Source of the DNA: Parafrigoribacterium mesophilum
GTDB taxonomy: Bacteria; Actinomycetota; Actinomycetes; Actinomycetales; Microbacteriaceae
DNA: 64,000 nt
Assembly: GCF_039652555.1 (NCBI RefSeq)
Contig: NZ_JBDJAF010000001.1
Span: forward strand, 2,049,439-2,113,438
Direction: 5' to 3'
This document shows, in pieces, positions 45,038 through 53,471 of the stretch. Each line of letters starts with the position of its first letter. The first letter of the stretch is position 1. The notes below the pieces were generated by a model that saw only the letters and a list, made by a program, of their open reading frames with translations, did no database searches and was not told the DNA's origin. The position numbers and the translations under genes are program-made.

Positions 45038-46651
45038 ATGACTCGGACCGCTGCCGACGATCTCCTCGACGTCCTTGCCGGCTGGGGGGTGGCCCAGGTG
45101 TTCAGCTGCCCGGGTAGCACCGAGGCCGCGATCCTGGACGCCCTGATGGATCGAAACGACATGGAGTTGTTTCTCACCACCCATGAAAGCACTGCCGTCT
45201 CGATCGCAGACGGGCTGTCCAGAGCGACCCACGCCCCCAGCGTCGTCTATCTTCACGCCAATGGCGGTCTCACCAACGGTCTTGCCAACTTGGCCGCAGC
45301 ACAGTTGGCCTATTCGCCGCTCGTGGTGTTGAACGGTCTCAAGCCCAGGTCGATTCAGTCGCGCGCCGGGTTCACCACCGCCCGCCGGATGCGAGATTTC
45401 GTGCACCAGTATGTGAAGGACGACTGGCAGTCGCTGACCTCGGAAGGCATCGCCGAAGACGTCAACCGGGCATTCCGCACCGCCATGATCGAGCCAGCCG
45501 GCCCGGTGTGGGTGGGGCTCAGCCAGGACCTGCTGGAGGCACCGAGCCACGCGCCATCGCTCGACACCAGCAGGTTCGCCTTCGATTCGCGCACCGTTCC
45601 GTCCGAACCGGCACTCCGAGCCGCCGCCGACCTGATCGCGGCGTCGGCGCATCCGGTGATCGTCGCGGGCAGCGAGGTCGCCCGATCCGGTGCCGTGGCA
45701 GATCTCGTCCGCCTCAGCGAATTGCTCGGCGTTCCTGTCCTGCACGAGGACCGGCGCGCTCTGGAGCGCCCGGGATTCCCCACGGATCATCCGAACTTTG
45801 GTGGGCAATACGAGCCGAACCACCCGCTCGTCCGCGCCGCCGACCTGATCGTGTTCCTCGGAGCCCGTCTGTTCAACGAGTTCGAACCACCCACCAGCGC
45901 GCAGATACCGGCCGGAGTCAAGGTGATCCAGTCGCACACGGACGCGCGCCAGATCGCGCTGATCCACGGGGTCGATGTGGGGCTCGTGGGCGATCAGGGG
46001 CTCATTGTGCGGGCGCTGCTCGCAGCGCTGCCGCGACAGCAACGCGACGTCGATATGCCTGCCCGGACGACACGGCCGGAACCGGACGAGGGTACCGGCG
46101 CCCTGAAGGCGGCGGATGTGATCGACGTGATTACCGACTCCCTGCGCGGTGCCGCGCTCGTTGGCGACGCGACAACCGCCGGCGGCGTGTTGCAGCAGCG
46201 CGCCCACCAACACTGTTCCGACGACTACTTCGTGTCCAGTTCTGGCTCGCTCGGCTGGGGCATGGGCGCCGCGCTGGGCATCAAGATGGGCTTGCCGCAG
46301 CGCCGAGTCGCCGCCGTCCTCGGTGACGGAGTCTTCCAGTTCGGCATTCCCGCGCTGTGGACGGCCGGCCGGCGGAACATCCCGGTGACCTACGTGGTGA
46401 TCAACAACCAGCGTTACGCGGCGGTCGGGGCGGCACTGCAGCGGTACAACGGCACAGCGGCGCAGCGCCGTGAGTATCCCGGCACGGACATCGCCGGAGT
46501 CAACATCGCCGAGGTCAGCTCTGCCTTCGGCGTGCCGGGCGCCCGGGTCGACTCGCTCCGGGATCTGCGGAGTGCACTGGACGACGCGAAGGATCTCGAG
46601 CATCCGGTGCTGATCGAGGTTATGACGGACACCGAGCAGCTCGCTCCATAG
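45038..46651 (+). CDS. thiamine-diphosphate enzyme, benzoylformate decarboxylase-like
   Basis: 537 residues, ATG 45038 behind GGAAGGA. Three-domain ThDP fold: catalytic E50 in THESTAV, H73 in LHANGGLTNGLANL (aligned with His70 of benzoylformate decarboxylase), and ThDP/Mg motif GDG (429-431) ... NN (456-457). The C-terminal ALWTAGRRNIPVTYVVINNQRYAAV and PGTDIAGVN follow benzoylformate decarboxylase closely. The second active-site His (His281 there) seems to be Phe282 here, hinting at a different 2-oxoacid. Followed directly by an aldehyde dehydrogenase that would oxidise its product. Confidence 0.85.
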   Translation: MTRTAADDLLDVLAGWGVAQVFSCPGSTEAAILDALMDRNDMELFLTTHESTAVSIADGLSRATHAPSVVYLHANGGLTNGLANLAAAQLAYSPLVVLNGLKPRSIQSRAGFTTARRMRDFVHQYVKDDWQSLTSEGIAEDVNRAFRTAMIEPAGPVWVGLSQDLLEAPSHAPSLDTSRFAFDSRTVPSEPALRAAADLIAASAHPVIVAGSEVARSGAVADLVRLSELLGVPVLHEDRRALERPGFPTDHPNFGGQYEPNHPLVRAADLIVFLGARLFNEFEPPTSAQIPAGVKVIQSHTDARQIALIHGVDVGLVGDQGLIVRALLAALPRQQRDVDMPARTTRPEPDEGTGALKAADVIDVITDSLRGAALVGDATTAGGVLQQRAHQHCSDDYFVSSSGSLGWGMGAALGIKMGLPQRRVAAVLGDGVFQFGIPALWTAGRRNIPVTYVVINNQRYAAVGAALQRYNGTAAQRREYPGTDIAGVNIAEVSSAFGVPGARVDSLRDLRSALDDAKDLEHPVLIEVMTDTEQLAP

Positions 46652-46683
46652 AGTCGCTCGAGGCACGAAGGGAAGAAAACGAC

Positions 46684-48225
46684 ATGTTGGAGTCGACGAC
46701 AGACCAGACCACAGCGGCAACGACGCCGGTGGCGCCGGTGCTCATCGCGGGCGAGGAGGTGCCCAGTGACTTTGCGCCGGTGGTCAATCCGGCGCGCACC
46801 GATGAGATCGTCGGTGAGTACGCGCTCGGGACGGCGCGCCACGTCGACCTCGCCGTCGCGGCCGCCGTCGCCGCGTTTGGCCGGTGGTCATCCCTGACCG
46901 CGGCAGAACGCGCCGAGTACATGCTGCGGGCGGCCGATCGGATCGAGGAGGGCTTGGCGGCTCGCTCGGTGCTGCTCACCCGCGAACAGGGCAAGGTGCT
47001 GTGGGAATCGCGGCTTGACGTCGGCGGAGCGCCGATGATGCTGCGATACTTCGCCAGTCTGGCCGAGGAGACCGACCGGTTGGGTGAGGCGGCGGTGGCC
47101 ACCTCCCGCGGCAACGCGGTGCTGCGTCACGTGCCGGTGGGACCGGTGGGAATCATCACACCGTGGAACACGCCGGTGTACCTGGCGTTCGGTGCTGTGG
47201 CTCCGGCGCTGCTGGCCGGCAACACCGTGGTGGTGAAGCTGCCAGAAGAAGTGCCTCTCGCCCTCAGCGATACGCTTCGACTGCTCGCCGAGGTGCTCCC
47301 GCCCGGCGTGGTGTCGGCGGTGCCAGGGGTGGGTGAGGAAGCGGGAGCGGCGCTCGCGGCGCATCCCGATATTCGTCGGCTGTCGTTCACCGGCAGCATC
47401 GAGTCCGGAAAAAGCGTCATGCGAAACGCGTCGGGCAACCTGAAGAACCTGGGCATGGAACTGGGCGGAAACGATCCGGCGATCGTGTTGGGGGACACCA
47501 AGATCTCCGAGTCTCTGATGTCGGAATTTATGGCCGCGGTGTTCAGCTCCAGTGGCCAGATCTGCTACAACGTCAAGCGGATCTATGTCGAGCGCCCGGC
47601 CTATGGTGACTTCGTCGACGCGTTCACGGAGACGGCGTCAAGGATCGTGGTGGGTGACGGGCTCGACTCACGCTCTACCATCGGTCCGCTCACCACGAAG
47701 GCCGGCTTCGACAGACTGCTTGCGCTGCGGGAAGCGGCGACATCACGAGGAGCCTCGGTGAGGGTTGTCGGGCATCAGCTCGACCCCGCCGGCTGGGACG
47801 ACGGTTACTTCATGTTGCCCAGTATCGTGACCGGCGTCGGTGCGCGCGACCAGTTGGTCACCGACGAACAGTTCGGACCGGTCATCCCGATCCTCCCGTT
47901 CGACCGTGTCGACGAGGCCGTCGCCCAGGCCAACGACACCGAGTACGGCTTGGCCGCCTCGGTGTGGTCCGCCGACGTCGACCGGGCGCGGGATGTGGCA
48001 CGGAGACTGCAGGCCGGCAACGTCTTCATCAACGTGCACCGGGTCGGCGCCTCGCCGATGGAGGTGCCGTTCGGCGGGATGAAACAGAGCGGCGTCGGCC
48101 GCAACCACGGGTTGCGCGCGGTCAAAGACGGCATGGAAGAGCAGGCGATCATCGACTTCGGCGATACCTCCCACATGCCCGGTTCGCGCGAGTGGCAGGA
48201 TTTCGGGCCGGACCAGCAGCGCTAA
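46684..48225 (+). CDS. NAD(P)-dependent aldehyde dehydrogenase
   Basis: 513 residues, ALDH superfamily. Catalytic Cys294 in SSGQICYNVKR, general base Glu259 in MELGGNDPAIV, Asn in GIITPWNTPVY, and FTGSIESGKSV (cofactor loop). Located 32 bp after the ThDP decarboxylase and in the same operon, so the likely substrate is the aromatic or alkyl aldehyde formed by that enzyme, giving the free acid. Equivalent pairing is mdlC-mdlD in the mandelate pathway. AAGGGAAG precedes ATG 46684. Confidence 0.92.
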   Translation: MLESTTDQTTAATTPVAPVLIAGEEVPSDFAPVVNPARTDEIVGEYALGTARHVDLAVAAAVAAFGRWSSLTAAERAEYMLRAADRIEEGLAARSVLLTREQGKVLWESRLDVGGAPMMLRYFASLAEETDRLGEAAVATSRGNAVLRHVPVGPVGIITPWNTPVYLAFGAVAPALLAGNTVVVKLPEEVPLALSDTLRLLAEVLPPGVVSAVPGVGEEAGAALAAHPDIRRLSFTGSIESGKSVMRNASGNLKNLGMELGGNDPAIVLGDTKISESLMSEFMAAVFSSSGQICYNVKRIYVERPAYGDFVDAFTETASRIVVGDGLDSRSTIGPLTTKAGFDRLLALREAATSRGASVRVVGHQLDPAGWDDGYFMLPSIVTGVGARDQLVTDEQFGPVIPILPFDRVDEAVAQANDTEYGLAASVWSADVDRARDVARRLQAGNVFINVHRVGASPMEVPFGGMKQSGVGRNHGLRAVKDGMEEQAIIDFGDTSHMPGSREWQDFGPDQQR

Positions 48226-48238
48226 CTCGCCAAGGGTG

Positions 48239-49474
48239 CTAACTCGCGGCCAATGTCTCCTTTGAAAACCCGGCGATGCGTTTGTACCGCTCCGAGATCT
48301 CCTGCATTTCGTCTTGGCTGATCACATCCTCGATCCGGTCGAACGGCTGATCGCCGGTACGGTCGAGCACCACTTTCAACAGGATGTCCGGCGGCACCTC
48401 GAGGTTGGCGCTGACCACCTTCGCCGTCGCCGGCAGACGCACCTGCTGGTAGGCCTCAAGCGCGGCAGCCGGGTCGTCCAGGGCGTGCAGCCGGTGACGC
48501 AACTCCCGGGCATCCAGTATCGCCTGCGCGGAGCCGTTGGAGCCGCGCGGAACCATCGGATGCGCCGCGTCGCCGAGCAACGTGACCCGGCCGAAGGTCC
48601 ACCGGTCCAGCGGAGGCTGGTCGACCATCGGGTACTCCAGGATGGTGTCGGCCGCCCGGATCATCGCAGGCACGTCCAGCCAGTCGAAGTGCCAGTCCTC
48701 GAACGAGTGGATGAAGTCGCCGATGTCCCCGCGCCGGTTCCAGTCGCGCGTCACTTCCCGATCGGTCTCGATTTCGGCCAGCCAGTTGACCAGTTGGCGA
48801 CCCTGCGCGTCGATAGAATCCCGGATCGGGTAAATGACCATCTTCCCGCTGGACAGCCAGCCGGCCCTGACCATGCTGGCGCCGGAAAGGATCGGCTGCC
48901 ACCTGGTCACACCTCGCCAGGTATTGACTCCGGAATAGCGCGGTTCGCCTTCGTCGGGGTAGAAGTGACGGCGGACGACGGAATGCACCCCATCGCACGC
49001 GATGAGGACGCTGGCCCGCACGCTCGGCAGGAGCTCCCCCGCATCCGATTCGAAAGCCAGGTTCACGCCGGTGTCGTCCTGCTCGAATCCGGTGATTCGG
49101 TGCCCGAGCGCGATCGCATCCGGCCCCAGTCGTTCGAGAACCGCATCCGCGAGCACCTTCTGCAGGTCGCCGCGGTGTATCGAGAATTGAGGCGTCGCAT
49201 ACCCGGCATACCGGCCGCATGGCTCGGCGTAGATGAGTTGACCGAATCGGTTGAAAAATACCGACTCGCGAGTGGTCACGGCCAGCTTCGCGAGCTCGTC
49301 CAGAAGCCCCAATCTGCCCAATTGGGCGGATGCGTGCGGCAGCACGTTGATACCAACGCCCAGCGGAGCGAGCCTCGGCACCGCTTCGTACACTCGGCAT
49401 GGTATTCCCGCGTCGTGAAGTTCCAGCGCGAGGGTCAGTCCGCCGATCCCCGCTCCGACAATCGCGACGTCCAC
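48239..49474 (-). CDS. FAD-dependent monooxygenase (PhzS-like flavin-dependent oxidoreductase)
   Basis: 411 residues, GTG 49474 behind GAGGAGG. Motifs: VAIVGAGIGGLTLALELHDAG, ACDGVHSVVRRHF (DG) and VTLLGDAAHPMVPRGSNGSAQAI (GD). GVNTWRGVTRWQPILSGASM and GKMVIYPI place it nearer the PhzS (phenazine hydroxylase) type than the gene at 37851-38999. It converges on the aldehyde dehydrogenase gene with 13 bp between stops and diverges from the second amidohydrolase gene. Confidence 0.88.
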   Translation of the reverse strand: MDVAIVGAGIGGLTLALELHDAGIPCRVYEAVPRLAPLGVGINVLPHASAQLGRLGLLDELAKLAVTTRESVFFNRFGQLIYAEPCGRYAGYATPQFSIHRGDLQKVLADAVLERLGPDAIALGHRITGFEQDDTGVNLAFESDAGELLPSVRASVLIACDGVHSVVRRHFYPDEGEPRYSGVNTWRGVTRWQPILSGASMVRAGWLSSGKMVIYPIRDSIDAQGRQLVNWLAEIETDREVTRDWNRRGDIGDFIHSFEDWHFDWLDVPAMIRAADTILEYPMVDQPPLDRWTFGRVTLLGDAAHPMVPRGSNGSAQAILDARELRHRLHALDDPAAALEAYQQVRLPATAKVVSANLEVPPDILLKVVLDRTGDQPFDRIEDVISQDEMQEISERYKRIAGFSKETLAAS

Positions 49475-49502
49475 GCGGCCTCCTCGCCCGTTCTTGGGAT
49501 GG

Positions 49503-49517
49503 ACACAATGATAGTGT
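49503..49517. promoter_or_regulatory. 15-bp palindrome in the divergent PhzS-like / amidohydrolase region
   Basis: ACACAATGATAGTGT is symmetric except for one pair near the centre and the middle base. It lies in the only 104 bp between two divergent starts (49474 and 49579), a natural place for an operator acting on both genes. Confidence 0.5.
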
Positions 49518-49578
49518 TGGGGCAGTCAGTGCAGTCACGTCCGAGAGTGATTCCTTCAGCGTTGCGGGAGTTCAGCGA

Positions 49579-50598
49579 ATGAAAATAGATGCGTTCTGTC
49601 ACGTTTTGCCTGAGGCGTATGCCCAGCGGTTCTTCGCCATCGCCGACAGTCCGGCGCTGAAGAACCTGCAGGAGCGCACCGGCGGGATCCCGGCGTTGCG
49701 TGACATGGACCTGCGCTTCAGGCAGATGGACGAGTTCGGTGACTACAAGCAGATCATCAATCTCACCACTCCGCCGATGGAGGATCTGGGCGATCCGCAG
49801 CGCAATGCCGAGATGGCACGCATCGCCAATGACGCGATGGCGGAGCTGGTGCAGAACCATCCGGACCGGTTCGTCGGATTCTGCGCCGCGGTCTCGCTCG
49901 ACGACGTGGATACCGCGCTGGAGGAAGTGGACCGGGCCATCGACGACCTCGGTGCGGTCGGGGTGCAGATCCCCTGCCACATCAAGGGCGCCCCGATGGA
50001 CGTGGCGCGACTGGACCCGTTCTACGAGAAGATGGCCAGCACCGGCAAGATGATTCAGGTGCATCCCAACCGCACGTCCGCCTGGGCGGACTATCCCACC
50101 GAGGAGCGCTCCCGGTTCGAACTGTGGTGGGCGCTCGGCTGGGAGTACGACCTCTCCAGCTTCATGGCACGGATCGTCTTCTCCGGTGTGTTCGAGCGTT
50201 GGCCGGACATCAAGTTCCTCATGCACCACGGCGGCGCGGGGATCCCGCATTTCGCCGGGCGGATCGGACCCGGCCTGGACCAGTTGGGCGCCCGCACGCC
50301 GGACAGCCAGAAAGACGATGTCAAGGGCTACCCGCTGACCAAGCGTCCCATCGATTACTTCAAGATGTTCTACTCCGACACGGCGTTGTTCGGTGCGGCG
50401 GATGCGATGCAGACTTCCATCGGATTCTTCGGCACCGATCACGTGCTGTTCGCGTCGGACACCCCGTACGATCCCCAGAAGGGTCCCGGTTACATCCGGG
50501 CCACGATCGCGAACCTGGAGAGCCTGGACCTCACCGACGCGCAGCGGGAGGCCATCTACCACGGAAATGTCACGAGACTGCTTGATCTCAAAGTCTGA
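49579..50598 (+). CDS. ACMSD-type amidohydrolase (aromatic or muconate decarboxylase-like)
   Basis: 339 residues, ATG 49579. Metal site of the standard ACMSD form: KIDAFCHVLP (His after Cys, partially HxH-like), IQVHPNRTSAW (His), FLMHHGGAGIPHF (His) and FASDTPYDP (Asp). Different subgroup from the protein at 39037-40128, so it probably acts on another substrate, for example a ring-cleaved semialdehyde or a carboxylated phenol. Coupled with the third binding-protein gene 28 bp downstream. Confidence 0.84.
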   Translation: MKIDAFCHVLPEAYAQRFFAIADSPALKNLQERTGGIPALRDMDLRFRQMDEFGDYKQIINLTTPPMEDLGDPQRNAEMARIANDAMAELVQNHPDRFVGFCAAVSLDDVDTALEEVDRAIDDLGAVGVQIPCHIKGAPMDVARLDPFYEKMASTGKMIQVHPNRTSAWADYPTEERSRFELWWALGWEYDLSSFMARIVFSGVFERWPDIKFLMHHGGAGIPHFAGRIGPGLDQLGARTPDSQKDDVKGYPLTKRPIDYFKMFYSDTALFGAADAMQTSIGFFGTDHVLFASDTPYDPQKGPGYIRATIANLESLDLTDAQREAIYHGNVTRLLDLKV

Positions 50599-50626
50599 AT
50601 GACGCAGGAGCCCATGGAGGCGTCAC

Positions 50627-51616
50627 ATGAAGAAGTCACTTCTCGTCGGTACCGCTCTGGCATCAGCGCTGCTTCTGGCGGCCTGCAGCAGCACCCCGAG
50701 TAGCCCGAAGGCCAGCGAAGGCGGCAGCGCCGGCCCCGCCGCGATGACGAAGATCAGTGTCGCCGAGACGGCAGGGGCACCGTCGGCGTTCATGCAATAC
50801 GGCGTCGACCAGGGCTTCTTCGAGGACGAGGGCCTCGATGTCAAAGTGGATGTCGCTGCAGGCGGCGCGGCCGCGATACCCGGCGTGATCGGCGGCAACT
50901 ACGAGTTTGCCGGGTCCAACGCGGTGAGCGTGTTGCTCGCCGCGAACAAGGGATTGCCGCTCACCATCATCGCTGCCGGCACCCGTGCCGACCAGGTTCC
51001 GGAGAAGGACTTCTCGGCTGTCTTGGTGCCGGCCGACAGCCCCATCAAGACCCCAGCGGATCTGGCCGGGAAGACCATCGCGGTCAATACCCTGCAGAAT
51101 GTCAGCGAGATCACCGTCAGGGCGGCGCTGGAGAACGAAGGAGTGGACACCAGCGCGATCAAGTTCATCGAGCTCGGCTTCCCCGACATGCTCCCGGCGA
51201 TCACGAACAAGCAGGTTGACGCGGCGATGCCGATCGAGCCGTTCGTCACCACGGGGTTGGCCGCGGGCGACCGGGCCATCATCCATCCGTACGTTCAGTC
51301 CATGCCCGGCCTCATGGTCGGCACCTACGTCACCACCAAGCAGTATCTGGCCTCGAACCAGAAGATCGTCGACGCGTTCCGCCGCGCGCTGGAGAAGACC
51401 GGCGCGGCCATCGCGAAGGACCCGGCGGCGTTCCGGAAGGACCTGCCGAACCTCACCAAGGTTCAGCCGGCGGCCGCGGAAAAGATGAATCTGCCGGTGT
51501 GGAAGTCCGCGGTCGACGTCAAGTCGCTGGAATTCTTCCAAAAACGGATGCTTGACTTTGGCCTGATCACGAAGGCGATGGATCTGTCCGATGTCGTCGC
51601 ACCGGGGGGCAAGTAG
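50627..51616 (+). CDS. ABC transporter substrate-binding lipoprotein 3 (NMT1/TauA-like)
   Basis: 329 residues; lipobox LAAC at ~17-20, then ISVAETAGAPSAFMQYGVDQGFFEDEGLDVKV, GSNAVSVLLAANKGLPL, LAGKTIAVNTLQNVSEITVRAAL. More distant from receptors 1 and 2 than these are from each other. No permease genes nearby; presumably shares the permease complex at 42457-44999, or depends on one outside the window. ATG 50627 has GGAGG at 8 bp. Confidence 0.88.
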   Translation: MKKSLLVGTALASALLLAACSSTPSSPKASEGGSAGPAAMTKISVAETAGAPSAFMQYGVDQGFFEDEGLDVKVDVAAGGAAAIPGVIGGNYEFAGSNAVSVLLAANKGLPLTIIAAGTRADQVPEKDFSAVLVPADSPIKTPADLAGKTIAVNTLQNVSEITVRAALENEGVDTSAIKFIELGFPDMLPAITNKQVDAAMPIEPFVTTGLAAGDRAIIHPYVQSMPGLMVGTYVTTKQYLASNQKIVDAFRRALEKTGAAIAKDPAAFRKDLPNLTKVQPAAAEKMNLPVWKSAVDVKSLEFFQKRMLDFGLITKAMDLSDVVAPGGK

Positions 51617-51630
51617 AAGTTGTCGATGAC

Positions 51631-51690
51631 TGTTCCCGTTCCGGCTAAATGTGCCCCGCGCAACGGGAACAGTCAGCCGGAACGGGAACA
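51631..51690. terminator. bidirectional hairpin (palindromic element family C, copy 2)
   Basis: 16-bp perfect arms TGTTCCCGTTCCGGCT (51631-51646) and its complement (51675-51690), with an internal partial copy CAACGGGAACAGT. Lies between the convergent receptor 3 and SprT-like genes, in the same kind of position as copy 1 at 31205-31264. Confidence 0.82.
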
Positions 51691-51707
51691 GTTGTCGCGA
51701 AGCCGGC

Positions 51708-52208
51708 TCAGACCGGGTTGCGCTGGGCGGCCGCGGAGCGCCGCGCGCCGGCGGTGATCACGCGTTCGCGCCACACGATCGCGTTGGCGGCGTCGAAGCG
51801 GCGCGAACACCGGCCGCAGGCGAGTTGTCTGGTCGGTTTGCGGTATCGGTAATGCACGTGCCCGGCCGGGCAGGTGCCCACCCACGGCGCCAACTCATCG
51901 GCGATCGCGCCGTGGTGCAGCCGGGCGCCTTCGTAGCCGAGCTCCCGCGCCACCACGCGCCAGCGTGGACCATGACCGGCACGGGAGCCGGCCACCGCGT
52001 GCGCCACCTCGTGTAGCAGCACCTGGTGGATCTCGTCGTCTCCGTACCGGGCCGCCAGGTAGCGGGACACCGTGATGCGTTTGGCGGTGTAGTTGCACAG
52101 CCCGGCTCGGGTCTTCGCGTTGTCGAAGCTGAAACTCCACACCGCAGGATCCAGGTGCAACGCGATCAGCGCATCCGCCCACCGCCGCACGCGCGTCAGC
52201 TCCGCCAT
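51708..52208 (-). CDS. SprT-like zinc metalloprotease-like protein
   Basis: 166 residues. HExxH motif in LLHEVAHAVAG followed by a third ligand region HGPRWRVVARELG, and a C-terminal zinc-ribbon CPAGHVHYRYRKPTRQLACGRCSRRF. Matches the SprT fold, whose eukaryotic relative Spartan cleaves DNA-protein crosslinks; the bacterial function is unknown. ATG 52208 overlaps the upstream stop by one base (TGATG). Confidence 0.87.
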   Translation of the reverse strand: MAELTRVRRWADALIALHLDPAVWSFSFDNAKTRAGLCNYTAKRITVSRYLAARYGDDEIHQVLLHEVAHAVAGSRAGHGPRWRVVARELGYEGARLHHGAIADELAPWVGTCPAGHVHYRYRKPTRQLACGRCSRRFDAANAIVWRERVITAGARRSAAAQRNPV

Positions 52209-52816
52209 CACGGCTCCTTCGTACTGGCCGCCGGCGGATCGTATTGGATGCCTCGCCTGGCCTCGCGGCCCCGATCCGGACCGGCCAGGCGCGATACCAG
52301 GTGCAGCGCCATGTCGATTCCGGCCGAGACACCCGAGGAGGTGATGGTGTCGCCGTCGTCGACGAAACGGTCGTCGGGCCGCACCGTGATCGTCGGGTCC
52401 AGCGAGGACAGCAGGTCGAGCGACCCCCAATGAGTGGTGGCGGGGCGTTCGTGCAGAATGCCCGCGGCGGCGTACACCAGGGCTCCGGTGCACACGCTGG
52501 TCATCAGCGGCACGCTCGCACGTTGAGCACGCACCCAATCCAGCCTGACCCGATCGGTGAGGTGGGCGCGGGTGCCGCGGCCACCGGGGTAGATGAGCAC
52601 CTCGAACGCGGGCGATTGGTCCAACCGGTTCTCGGGCAGCATCCGCAGTCCCTGGGCGCAGGTCACCGCGCCGAGGTCGTCGGCGACGGTGATGATGCGG
52701 TAGCCGTCTTCCGGGTGGTTGCGGGTCCACCAGCTGATGACCTCCCACGGGCCGACGGCGTCGAGCTCTTCCACGCCGTCGAACAGCAGCAGGCCGATGT
52801 ACTTGAGGTCCTTCAC
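52208..52816 (-). CDS. DJ-1/PfpI family protein (AraC-N-like glutaminase fold)
   Basis: 202 residues. Nucleophile elbow SVCTGALVYAAAGIL with Cys, followed by ATTHWGSLDLL (His), and an Asp/Glu at the start (GVEELDAVGPWEV) as in the isonitrile-hydratase-like DJ-1 branch. GTG 52816 is chosen with TAGTCT 7 nt upstream, implying a leaderless message; GTG 52837 is an alternative. Small-molecule hydratase or glyoxalase-type activity is possible. Confidence 0.82.
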   Translation of the reverse strand: MKDLKYIGLLLFDGVEELDAVGPWEVISWWTRNHPEDGYRIITVADDLGAVTCAQGLRMLPENRLDQSPAFEVLIYPGGRGTRAHLTDRVRLDWVRAQRASVPLMTSVCTGALVYAAAGILHERPATTHWGSLDLLSSLDPTITVRPDDRFVDDGDTITSSGVSAGIDMALHLVSRLAGPDRGREARRGIQYDPPAASTKEP

Positions 52817-52931
52817 GAGTTTGAGACTAACCCGCACGGCTGACCCGGATCGGCGGCGGGCCGCGGGTGCGGGAAAACTGCCGGGGCCTGGGCGTGGGGG
52901 AGGAGAGGCGGATGCGCCGCCGCGGCATCCG

Positions 52932-53444
52932 TTACGCGTCGACGAACGACTCCGCGACCGCGATGGCCACCATCGAGCTCTCGATGTGACTGGCCGGCGC
53001 ACCGATCCGGGTGCGGATCGTGGCGGCGGTGCGGAAGTCCATCAGAGCGGCCGGGTAGTCGGCCATATCGAAGTGCACGCGTCCGCGATGTTGCAGCGCG
53101 CACGCCTCAACGCTGGCCCAGTCGTGGTCCCTGGCCTCGGTCGCGCACGAGGTCAGATCGATGAGGGCCTGGTCGAGCTTGCCGAGCGCCTGCCCTGCGA
53201 TGGCCCTGCGGATGCGCGCCAGGCACAGTTGCTCCCGATCGCCGGAGAATCGGGCCTGCCGCAGCGCCAGGTTGGCCATGTCCCAGGCCTCGTCGAGGCG
53301 TCCGACCAGGCGCAGCAGGTCGACCTTCTCGTTGATCGCGGCGGTGCTGCGCTGGTCACCCAACTCGTCCAGCCGCGCACCGGCGGCGGCCAGGTCCACC
53401 TTCTCCCGAAGGGTGGTTGGGTCATAGCCCAGGATGATGCTCAC
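52932..53444 (-). CDS. TPR-like helical protein of unknown function
   Basis: 170 residues, GTG 53444. Consists almost entirely of helices with two or three TPR-like units (LGRLDEAWDMANLALRQA, LGKLDQALIDLTSCATEA, MADYPAALMDFRTAATI), so a protein-interaction role is likely. No signal peptide. No recognisable partner next to it. Confidence 0.6.
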   Translation of the reverse strand: MSIILGYDPTTLREKVDLAAAGARLDELGDQRSTAAINEKVDLLRLVGRLDEAWDMANLALRQARFSGDREQLCLARIRRAIAGQALGKLDQALIDLTSCATEARDHDWASVEACALQHRGRVHFDMADYPAALMDFRTAATIRTRIGAPASHIESSMVAIAVAESFVDA

Positions 53445-53471
53445 GCGGCCCCGATCTGTCTGAAGAACAGG

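Noticed and set aside
44345..45038. Long upstream extension of the ThDP enzyme frame, overlapping the ATPase gene
   Set aside because: The extension is out-of-frame sequence of the ABC ATPase; ATG 45038 has a good ribosome site and begins the ThDP fold.
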